Position numbers and translations under genes: made by a program. Positions 8,674-15,566 of a stretch of DNA of 47,762 bases are shown piece by piece (positions within the stretch are counted from its first letter, which is position 1; every line of letters starts with the position of its first letter). Source of the DNA: Bacteroidota bacterium. Its GTDB lineage: Bacteria > Bacteroidota > Bacteroidia > Cytophagales > Cyclobacteriaceae. The stretch lies in contig JAEWLI010000202.1 of NCBI GenBank assembly GCA_023393375.1, positions 1 through 47,762 of the forward strand, in the 5' to 3' direction. The notes beneath the pieces were generated by a model that worked only from the letters and a program-made list of their open reading frames with translations, was not told the origin of the DNA and did not search any database.

Positions 8674-9189
8674 TTATCTTTGATAATCTACTAATGTATC
8701 TTTCATTTCTTTTCTTGCAATGTGAATTCTGTTTTTTACTGTCCCTATCGGAATATTTAGTTTTTCAGCTATTTCATGATATTTAAATCCTCTGAAGTGC
8801 ATTAAAAACGGAGTGCGGTAGGCATCATCCAACTGGTTTATCGCTTTATTGATATCTTTTAATACGAATGAACTTTCACCATAATTGGCTGCTACAAAAT
8901 TACTGTCGTTTATAAAATGTAAATTGTCGGTAGTATCGATGAAAGTGTTCCTTCGGCTCATTTTCTGATAATTCGTTATGAAGGTATTCTTCATAATGGT
9001 GTATAACCAGGCTTTCAGATTTGTACCATATTTAAATTTATCCCGGTTTGAAATGGCCTTTAACATAGTTTCCTGTATCAGATCGTTGGCATCTTCTACA
9101 TCTTTGGTAAATCTTAATGCATGAAATTTTAAATCCTTTGATTTTTGATTGACGGTGTAACTAAATTCCTGAAGTGTCATATAGATCAT
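8674..9189 (-). CDS. ECF-type RNA polymerase sigma factor
   Basis: A 171-residue sigma-70 family protein of ECF size. Region 2 is visible at about residues 15-75 (FTKDVEDANDLIQETMLKAI, then NLKAWLYTIMKNTFITNYQ). Region 4 is at about 118-165 (LDDAYRTPFLMHFRGFKYHEIAEKLNIPIGTVKNRI), an intact helix-turn-helix. The start could be the ATG at 9189 or the one three codons later (9180). No anti-sigma gene is adjacent, unlike many FecI/FecR-type ECF systems; the next upstream gene on this strand is an unrelated hypothetical. Regulon unknown. Confidence 0.92.
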   Translation of the reverse strand: MIYMTLQEFSYTVNQKSKDLKFHALRFTKDVEDANDLIQETMLKAISNRDKFKYGTNLKAWLYTIMKNTFITNYQKMSRRNTFIDTTDNLHFINDSNFVAANYGESSFVLKDINKAINQLDDAYRTPFLMHFRGFKYHEIAEKLNIPIGTVKNRIHIARKEMKDTLVDYQR

Positions 9190-9497
9190 TTTTAAAGGTT
9201 TGAAAAATAGATTTTAAGGCTAAAAAATTGGACTCTGAAATGGTCATTAAAAAATAATATTAAATGTCGAGTTTCAGTAAAAATAGTCCATAACCCTTTT
9301 ATACATATCCATTAGCCCAATATTGTGCCAAACTCGCCTTGACGAATGAAACGCATTATAATATAATTATTTGTGGAATTAATTCCTCAGGGTGCGTAAA
9401 AACTTCTATACTAATATGGGGAAGTTATGGGGAAGTTGTCAATTAAGTAATTTTCTGATTCTGTGAGGGTTAACAATAGGATGTTCAATTTACCATT
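9190..9497. other. Intergenic region with tandem repeat and palindrome
   Basis: No gene is visible upstream of the sigma factor here. Two features stand out: a perfect 12-bp palindrome GGAATTAATTCC at 9375-9386, and two head-to-tail perfect copies of ATGGGGAAGTT at 9416-9426 and 9427-9437. They could be binding sites or a chance tandem duplication. No clear TAnnTTTG box was found for the sigma gene. Confidence 0.4.
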
Positions 9498-9528
9498 AAA
9501 AAAAAGGGACTCAATAAGCCCCCTTTTC
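9498..9528 (-). terminator. Terminator of the 9574-9990 gene
   Basis: Minus strand: an AAAGGG...CCCTTT stem continued after a one-base bulge by a 3-bp GCT/AGT stem, a 5-nt loop, then a run of eight T. It begins about 45 nt after the stop codon. Confidence 0.65.
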
Positions 9529-9573
9529 ACTTAAAAACAATTGGTTTACTACTACATTATTTATTATCGATTA

Positions 9574-9990
9574 TCAAATCTCATATAGATCCATTCCTGT
9601 CAACCTTTTTTCCCAACTATCTGCATTTTGAGCCACTTCCATTATCACATCCTGAATAAGGAAATAATTTGAATTTTCTATACTCACTGATGCAGAAATG
9701 ATTACATTATCCCCATCTTTGATGAACTTGGAATACGTTAAATCACTTTGAGCTTCTGACAATTTTTCAAAATCAACTTTTTCTTTGGTGCAAACCACCG
9801 AACTAAATTCAATGATATCTTTATTATACTTAAAGGTTCCAAACACACGTTGAATTCGCTTGGAAGATTGCAATGGGATAATTACAGCAAACTTATCAGA
9901 AGTATACTCTACAAATATACCATCTATAGCTTTTATGTACTCCTGTACATGATTGATAGCATAGCTTTTTGATGCAATGGTCTGGCTCAT
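9574..9990 (-). CDS. Hypothetical protein, possibly secretion-chaperone-like fold
   Basis: A 138-residue soluble protein without signal peptide or membrane segment. It alternates strand-like and helix-like stretches (IDGIFVEYTSDKFAVIIPL, then VFGTFKYNKDIIEFSSVVC, and a final helix VIMEVAQNADSWEKRLTGMDLYEI). This layout loosely recalls the YbjN/type III secretion chaperone-like fold, but I cannot assign it with confidence. It has its own terminator and lies between an ECF sigma factor and the Nudix regulator, both on the same strand, without tight spacing to either. Function unknown. Confidence 0.65.
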   Translation of the reverse strand: MSQTIASKSYAINHVQEYIKAIDGIFVEYTSDKFAVIIPLQSSKRIQRVFGTFKYNKDIIEFSSVVCTKEKVDFEKLSEAQSDLTYSKFIKDGDNVIISASVSIENSNYFLIQDVIMEVAQNADSWEKRLTGMDLYEI

Positions 9991-10167
9991 AAGTTATTAG
10001 GGTAAATGGTTTATAATAAACTAAAAAATCGGTTATTTTTTTAATCAAATCTTACATGGGTATATACTGTAGAAAACGGAAAGGTAACCCGTGTTTTGGA
10101 AAAAAATAATTAAATCTTGAATAATAATCATATACAAGATCAAAGAGTGGTTTTAATGATGTGGGAT

Positions 10168-10857
10168 TTAGACGACAAAAAGAAGCCCGTCTTTCATCAT
10201 AGTGGAATATTTCATCTCATCTACCTGATAAAGATAGGCACCCTTCTTCGAACCTGACTTGTCCTTCTCATCCAGACGGTTTAGTATATGAAATGATAGT
10301 ATTTTCTTCCGGAAATTACGTTTGTCGAATTCCATCTGATTGATGGCTTCGTATAATTTTTGAAGCTGGGGAATAGTGAATTTGTCGGGTAACAGTTCAA
10401 ACCCGATGGGGCGTGTTTGGCTTTTTTCCTTTAACCGTTGAAGTGCATCCTGCACCATTAGATTATGATCAAAAATCAATTCCGGTGAATTATTGATATC
10501 AAACCATTTGGCGGTATAATGCTGATGCTCAATTTCATTGTATTTTTTTGCATCTATCAATGCATAATATGCAGCACTCACCACTCTTCCTGCTGGATCA
10601 CGCTCAATATCTCCGTAAGTGTTTAATTGTTCCAGATATATTTCCGTAAGACCAGTCAGCTGAAATAGTATCCTTTGAGCAGCATCATTCAGGCTTTCAT
10701 CAGGTTGTAAAAAGCCACCCATAAGTGACCATTTGTCTTTACACGGATCAAAATTGCGTTTGATAAGGAGAAGCTTGAGGCTCCCCTTATCAAACCCAAA
10801 AATGATACAATCTATTGCTAGATAATATTTCTCCTGTTCTTTATAAAAATTATTCAC
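10168..10857 (-). CDS. Nudix-type transcriptional regulator (NrtR/AraR-like)
   Basis: A 229-residue protein with an N-terminal Nudix fold (about 8-145) and a C-terminal winged-helix segment (about 150-225: LLPDKFTIPQLQKLYEAINQ, then FRKKILSFHILNRLDEK). The Nudix box keeps the frame Gly-x5-Glu-x7-Arg, but the catalytic REUxEE is replaced by RILFQL. The hydrolase should therefore be inactive and the domain probably serves as a ligand sensor. That is characteristic of NrtR-family regulators, including the Nudix AraR of Bacteroidota that senses a sugar. It lies 19 nt downstream of an SSS-family transporter on the same strand, so the transporter is the likely target and a sugar the likely effector. 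Which sugar is not visible. Confidence 0.85.
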   Translation of the reverse strand: MNNFYKEQEKYYLAIDCIIFGFDKGSLKLLLIKRNFDPCKDKWSLMGGFLQPDESLNDAAQRILFQLTGLTEIYLEQLNTYGDIERDPAGRVVSAAYYALIDAKKYNEIEHQHYTAKWFDINNSPELIFDHNLMVQDALQRLKEKSQTRPIGFELLPDKFTIPQLQKLYEAINQMEFDKRNFRKKILSFHILNRLDEKDKSGSKKGAYLYQVDEMKYSTMMKDGLLFVV

Positions 10858-10876
10858 CAGTTAATTTATTCAATTT

Positions 10877-12760
10877 TTACCAGAAGAACCAATAGAAGAA
10901 AACAACTATGGCAAAAATAATTATTGTATGAACTACATCCCATGCATTCCAACTGGCTTTGGTAATTGCCTTGTCTTCCGGAGTTGCAGCACCGGTGTAA
11001 GTATAGCTTACCTGACTTGCTGTTGGTTTCTTTGTGAGTAAGCTGATCGTCACCATCAAACCTATTGAAAAGAAAAACAGGATAATCAGAAAATGAAGCC
11101 AATTGATAGCTGCAATTTGATACAGTATGCCATGTTGCTGAATGAATGTTTGTTCCATCTGAGTCTTTGCAGATTCCATATAGCCTGACGCCTGTTGTAT
11201 GGCATCCGGTGTCATCGTGTTACGAATCGCATTCGCAGCATTGCTCACCAGGTTTGAAAACTCAGCACCCGCTGCACCTAAATTTTGGGAAATTGTATTG
11301 GAAAGATTATCCATTCCACTTACAACTTGGGGATGTGTGTATTCTGTCATTTCATTGACCAATCTGCGGTTGTATTTAGTAGCTTCCACTACCATAGCAG
11401 CTTCTTTGCCATAAAATACGTTTAAAGCCAATCGGAACATACCAATGGCAAATCCTGTGAGTAACCCCCAGAAAGCAGCTACCGATGTTGTTCTTTTCCA
11501 GAATACACCTAATACAAATACAGCTGCAATAGCTGGTGCAAGAAGACCCTGAACGGCCTGTAAATATTCATAAAGCACCTGGCCCAAGCCTAACATCACC
11601 GGAATCCACACAATTCCCAATACTACTATTGCAGCAGTAGCTATCCGGCCAACAAATACATAATGTTTCTCATTCTGTGTGGGTCGGGCTTTCCTGTAAA
11701 AGTCCTCTACAAAAAGCATAGCTGAAGAATTGAACAATGATGCTAATGAGCTCATCAACGCAGCTACCAGACCACACACTACTACGCCGGTAAATCCTTG
11801 TGGTAATAAATTAGCAACCATTGCTGCAAATGCAGAGTCACTGTTACTAACTTCCAACAAGCCTTTTTGACTCAATGCAAATGCAATCATACCAGGTACA
11901 AGGAAAATGAAAACCGGAAGAAGTTTAAGATAACTGGCAAATATTGCCCCTCTGCGAGCTTCTTGCTGATTTCTACCAGATAGCACCCTTTGAACAATAA
12001 ACTGGTCAGTACACCAATACCAAAAACCTATGATCGCTGAACCTAATAATACCCCCGTCCATGGGAATTCAGGATCACCTGCAGAACGTACCAACTTCAT
12101 ATTTGGACCAACTATATTTTGAACTTCAGCCCATCCACCTACTTTAATAATACCTACAATCAAAATAACAATTGACCCGATCAATAATACTGGGGTTTGT
12201 AGCACTGAAGTATAAATTACAGCCCTCATACCACCAAATATTGTATAAAGTCCTGTCACAATTACCAAACCAATGGCACTGATCCAGAAGAAGTCAATGC
12301 CCCACATTTCATCGATGTTGAATACGGTCTTGAAAACCACACCACCTGCGTACACCGTTACAGCTACTTTGGTAAGTATATAACTTACTAATGATATTAA
12401 AGAGAGTACTGTGCGCGATCCTGACGAAAAACGTCTTTCAAGAAATTCGGGCATGGTAAAAATCTTAATTCTGTCATAAAAGGGTACAAATACCCAGCCC
12501 AGCACCAGGATCAACCAAGAATGCATTTCCCAATGTGCCATGGCCATTCCGGAAATAAAACCAGCACCAGCAAGGCCTACAAGGTGTTCCGACCCAATAT
12601 TGGATGCGAAAATGGAAGAACCTATTGACAGCCATCCAGCTTTTTTTCCTGCGAGAAAATAATCAGTTGTATTCTCTTCTTTTTGCCGAAGCACCCAAAC
12701 TATAATCCCAATCAACCCAATAAAGAATATGATAAGGATAATCCAATCAAGCGTTTTCAT
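10877..12760 (-). CDS. Sodium:solute symporter (SSS family), probable sugar transporter
   Basis: A 627-residue membrane protein with about 14 hydrophobic segments, starting MKTLDWIILIIFFIGLIGIIVWVLRQ. Family features include DYFLAGKKAGWLSIGSSIFASNIGSEHLVGLAG in TM2 and the WYWCTDQFIVQRVLSGRNQQEARRG segment, as in SglT-type Na+/sugar symporters. A hydrophilic, Ala/Asn-rich loop of about 95 residues (roughly 455-550, containing SGMDNLSNTISQNLGAAGAEF) lies between late TM helices and is longer than usual. It forms an operon with the Nudix regulator. A palindrome overlaps its promoter. The Na+ coupling fits the Na+-NQR operon elsewhere in the window. Confidence 0.92.
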   Translation of the reverse strand: MKTLDWIILIIFFIGLIGIIVWVLRQKEENTTDYFLAGKKAGWLSIGSSIFASNIGSEHLVGLAGAGFISGMAMAHWEMHSWLILVLGWVFVPFYDRIKIFTMPEFLERRFSSGSRTVLSLISLVSYILTKVAVTVYAGGVVFKTVFNIDEMWGIDFFWISAIGLVIVTGLYTIFGGMRAVIYTSVLQTPVLLIGSIVILIVGIIKVGGWAEVQNIVGPNMKLVRSAGDPEFPWTGVLLGSAIIGFWYWCTDQFIVQRVLSGRNQQEARRGAIFASYLKLLPVFIFLVPGMIAFALSQKGLLEVSNSDSAFAAMVANLLPQGFTGVVVCGLVAALMSSLASLFNSSAMLFVEDFYRKARPTQNEKHYVFVGRIATAAIVVLGIVWIPVMLGLGQVLYEYLQAVQGLLAPAIAAVFVLGVFWKRTTSVAAFWGLLTGFAIGMFRLALNVFYGKEAAMVVEATKYNRRLVNEMTEYTHPQVVSGMDNLSNTISQNLGAAGAEFSNLVSNAANAIRNTMTPDAIQQASGYMESAKTQMEQTFIQQHGILYQIAAINWLHFLIILFFFSIGLMVTISLLTKKPTASQVSYTYTGAATPEDKAITKASWNAWDVVHTIIIFAIVVFFYWFFW

Positions 12761-12821
12761 AGAAAGTCAAGTGAAGTTTTATGGTTAGATAAATAATTTT
12801 ATTTTCAATAATTTATAGGCG

Positions 12822-12858
12822 TAAATATAACACTTATTTAAATAATTCAAATAAAGTG
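12822..12858 (-). promoter_or_regulatory. Promoter with overlapping inverted repeat (candidate operator) of the transporter operon
   Basis: Minus strand: TTTG (12848-12851), 18 nt, TATATTTA (12822-12829), close to the Bacteroidota consensus. An imperfect inverted repeat (arms CACTTTATTT and AAATAAGTG, 12831-12858) covers the -33 box and the spacer. That is where a repressor such as the downstream Nudix regulator could bind. It lacks a T-tract, so it is a poor terminator for the upstream gene. Confidence 0.45.
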
Positions 12859-12892
12859 ACTCAATTTGTTTTGATCTTGTAAAGGTACTGTT

Positions 12893-13612
12893 TTAGTCGA
12901 TTGATTGAATAAAATTCAAAGCTTTAAAAACTTGTTGCGAATAGTTTCGTCCAATTGGAAGTTCCTTGACGCCAATATCAATGGAATGTGATGTAAAACC
13001 GATAATTTTATCAAGCGGTATGATAAAAGAACGATGAATACGTAGAAACCGTGAATCTGAAAGCTTTTGCTCAAGAGAAACCAGCGTGTGTTTTGCAATG
13101 ATTTTTCTGTCATGAACATGAACGGTGACATAATCTTTGATACTTTCGATATATAAAATTTCTTGAAGTAATATTTTATGGATTTTTTTATTTGATCGGA
13201 TATAAATATATCCATTTTCTTGTTTGGGTGAGTCAGAATGATGAATCAGATCATCTGGTATGCTCTGCATGTATTTGATCACAGATTTGAAAAAGCGTTC
13301 AAAAGATATAGGTTTAAGCAAATAATCGATCACGTCCAATTCATAACCCTCCACAGCATATTCCCGGTAAGCAGTAGTAAGGATGGTTTTGGGGGCATGT
13401 TTTAGATTTTTTAAGAAATCAGTTCCGTTAATTCCAGGCATTTGAATATCTAAGAAAAGGAGATCGATTTTATGTTTTGAAAGTGCCGACAAAGCTTGTA
13501 AAGCATTTTCACAAGTTGTTACCACTTCCAAAGAGTCGATTTTTTCAATGTGGGCTTTGATTACCTCAATCGCCAGAGGCTCATCATCAACAATCAGGCA
13601 ACGTGTTTTCAT
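12893..13612 (-). CDS. LytTR-type response regulator
   Basis: A 239-residue response regulator of the LytR/AlgR class. The receiver domain (about 1-120) has acidic residues D9, D10 and E11, phosphoacceptor D55 in LLFLDIQMPGINGTDF, the Thr of ILTTAY, and K100 in YLLKP. The C-terminal LytTR DNA-binding domain (about 140-237) contains IYIRSNKKIHKILLQEILYIESIKDYVTVH and FLRIHRSFIIPL. It lies 27 nt downstream of its histidine kinase gene, with which it forms an operon. The stimulus is unknown. The SSS transporter is the next gene on the same strand and is a possible target. Confidence 0.95.
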   Translation of the reverse strand: MKTRCLIVDDEPLAIEVIKAHIEKIDSLEVVTTCENALQALSALSKHKIDLLFLDIQMPGINGTDFLKNLKHAPKTILTTAYREYAVEGYELDVIDYLLKPISFERFFKSVIKYMQSIPDDLIHHSDSPKQENGYIYIRSNKKIHKILLQEILYIESIKDYVTVHVHDRKIIAKHTLVSLEQKLSDSRFLRIHRSFIIPLDKIIGFTSHSIDIGVKELPIGRNYSQQVFKALNFIQSID

Positions 13613-13639
13613 AAACGATTTTTTAATTATTCGCTTGAT

Positions 13640-14734
13640 TTATACTGAAATTTCCACAAGCTTTTTATTATCCTTTGTTAGAACTACCTTGTTTTCCCAT
13701 CGAAGTCGAAGGATTACCTGGAAATTGTTCTTTTGCTTTTCAATATTCAAATGATGAAATTCCGGATAGATCAATTCCAGCCTTCTTTTTACATTTTTAA
13801 GTCCAATCCCTTCTGTATAACTTTCTTTTTTTATTGTCTCATTAAAGGTATTGCTCACCACAAAAGTCAGATTGTTTTCATTGATTTCCAGACTGATTTC
13901 AATTTCTGGATTGTCAATTTCTGAGCTTGCACCATGTTTAAAGCTGTTTTCTACAAATGGAAGCAAGATCAGGGGGGCAATATATTTGTCCTTTGCATCT
14001 CCTTTGATTTTAATATTTAAATGCAAGCGATCGCCATATCGGATTTTTTCCAATGCAATATATGCATGTATATGTCGAATTTCGTCTTCCAATTTTACTT
14101 CCCTCTCATTACTGTTGTAAATTATATAATCAAGCATTTCTGACAACTTAATAACAACATCAGGAGCTTTTTCCGATTTCCTCAAAGTAAGGGCATATAA
14201 ATTATTCAGGGTATTGAATAGAAAATGTGGGTGGATCTGGGCTTTCAGATATTTTAGTTCTGCTTCAATCTTTTGTTTCTCCAGTTCACGGGCATATTGC
14301 TGATCCTTAAATGATTTTTTAAATAATACAATCGCAGCAGCTGTGGCTGGAACACTGTAATTGCTGATCAATGTACCTAAAATTTTTGGGAAATTTAATA
14401 TGGGCACTTCCGATTCGTAAACACAGCCTTGGCAATAGACAAAGAAATAGAAAATCAGCCATAACCCTGTTCCAAACAATATGGCATGTACAATAGTCGA
14501 CAATACGAACGTTCCATATTCTTTTTTATCAACTATCAGAGGAAGGATCAAGTAAATAAAAGTATAAGCCCCCAGCATCCGTACAGGCAGCAGATATAAG
14601 TTTACGAGCAGTTCTTCAGAATAATTATCATTATACGAACCATAGGTAATGGCATAAAAAAAGTACCATGCAATCCAAAAAAGGATATGCCATAGTATCC
14701 TATATCTAAAAAATAATCCGCTTTTCTCCATCAA
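13640..14734 (-). CDS. LytS/YehU-type sensor histidine kinase
   Basis: A 364-residue inner-membrane histidine kinase. Four hydrophobic segments lie in the first 140 residues (about 14-30, 45-66, 78-100 and 118-138) with only short external loops, so there is no large extracellular sensor. A coiled-coil-like linker (QQYARELEKQKIEAELKYLKAQI) leads to the PF06580 phosphoacceptor region, HPHFLFNTLNNLYAL, with His170 as the likely phosphorylation site. The ATPase domain has LPFVENSFKHG (N box) and EGIGLKNVKRRLELIYP (G box). The partner is the LytTR regulator immediately downstream. Confidence 0.94.
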   Translation of the reverse strand: MMEKSGLFFRYRILWHILFWIAWYFFYAITYGSYNDNYSEELLVNLYLLPVRMLGAYTFIYLILPLIVDKKEYGTFVLSTIVHAILFGTGLWLIFYFFVYCQGCVYESEVPILNFPKILGTLISNYSVPATAAAIVLFKKSFKDQQYARELEKQKIEAELKYLKAQIHPHFLFNTLNNLYALTLRKSEKAPDVVIKLSEMLDYIIYNSNEREVKLEDEIRHIHAYIALEKIRYGDRLHLNIKIKGDAKDKYIAPLILLPFVENSFKHGASSEIDNPEIEISLEINENNLTFVVSNTFNETIKKESYTEGIGLKNVKRRLELIYPEFHHLNIEKQKNNFQVILRLRWENKVVLTKDNKKLVEISV

Positions 14735-14750
14735 ATTTCACTAATTAATA

Positions 14751-14781
14751 TAAAGTTAGAAATAAAATTGCTTTAATTCAA
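14751..14781 (-). promoter_or_regulatory. Putative promoter of the kinase-regulator operon
   Basis: Minus strand: TTGA (14778-14781), 19 nt, TAACTTTA (14751-14758). The spacing is canonical and each box has one deviation from consensus. It is 17 nt upstream of the kinase start codon, so the leader would be very short. Confidence 0.4.
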
Positions 14782-15225
14782 GATTGGTCGACGATCGTCA
14801 TTCAACTGCCTTTGAAAATACGGGTACCATCGATGAACGGCATGGGTTTCCAAAACTTCATCTTTTGTCGCCATATCGGTAACGTACTTCGATCAAAACC
14901 GCTGGCTATTTGTGATATTATTAAATTAGCTCTCAGTTTTTTAACAAAATATGAGAAAGATGTTTCATTCTATTCCATCCTTTTGCATGTTGTTATACCG
15001 GCTATTGCATCTACAAATTATGATTTGTATAAATGCTATGGTAAAATACCAAGAGCATTTTTTTAAAGCCAGTATAGCATTAATGATGATTCAGGTAACC
15101 CGAATGAGATTAAACCATAGTAAACCTTCTGGATCTATAGCTCCACGAACGTCATCAGGAAAATGATGGGATAAAAGGAAATATTCTTAACCTGAACAGA
15201 AAGAGGAATTCATAATTTTAATAGT
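14782..15225. other. Gene-free stretch, possible decayed coding remnant
   Basis: No intact gene is supported. On the minus strand several stop-interrupted stretches have coding-like composition. One at about 15185-15090 reads FLLSHHFPDDVRGAIDPEG and continues LLWFNLIRVT. Another at about 14970-14800 reads FVKKLRANLIISQIASGFDR. Each ends in stops and none has a good start, so a degraded gene is possible, but I recognise no family. Plus-strand frames here look like chance ORFs. Confidence 0.3.
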
Positions 15226-15261
15226 AAAAAAAGAGCCATGTTTTTAGCGTGGCTTTTTTTG
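15226..15261. terminator. Bidirectional Rho-independent terminator
   Basis: A hairpin with core arms AGCCATG/CGTGGCT flanked by poly-A on the left and poly-T on the right, so it can work in both directions. No intact upstream gene on either strand is visible to use it, which supports loss of a gene in the preceding stretch. Confidence 0.7.
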
Positions 15262-15354
15262 TGATAAGATTTCAGTAGATTGGCGTATTTTGGACCTTTT
15301 CCAGATATAAAAATTGAAAGGGGAAAAGCAAAATCAGGCCATGCTTTTAAATTG

Positions 15355-15362
15355 TATCTTTG
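15355..15362 (+). promoter_or_regulatory. Promoter -7 box, probably for tamB-tamA
   Basis: TATCTTTG is an exact match to TAnnTTTG. No TTTG is found at the usual distance upstream. The start would be near 15369, leaving a leader of 110-200 nt before tamB depending on its start codon. Confidence 0.4.
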
Positions 15363-15566
15363 CGGAATGTTAGGATTGGTTTTTGTGGTGTGAAAATGAA
15401 AACAGGGGAATAACAATCTTAATTCACACGAAGTTATATGGAAGATGTGATTTTTTGATAACCGGACTTTTTAAATTAAGATACTATCTCACGACTTAAA
15501 AAATATGGCAAGCTTTTTCTTAAGATAATTGGTTGGACGTTCGTCACCATTATCGGGATTTTATTA

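Noticed and set aside
10866..11414. Several ORFs of 70-78 codons inside the SSS transporter gene
   Set aside because: They are shadows of the strong 627-codon frame, which has transporter motifs throughout.
12831..12858. Terminator of the LytTR regulator gene
   Set aside because: The hairpin is AT-rich, imperfect and not followed by a T-tract; its overlap with a promoter makes an operator more likely.
14812..15166. Plus-strand ORFs of 84 and 71 codons between the kinase and tamB
   Set aside because: Composition is not protein-like (rich in Ile, Cys and Leu in random order), there is no promoter, and the opposite strand looks more coding-like.
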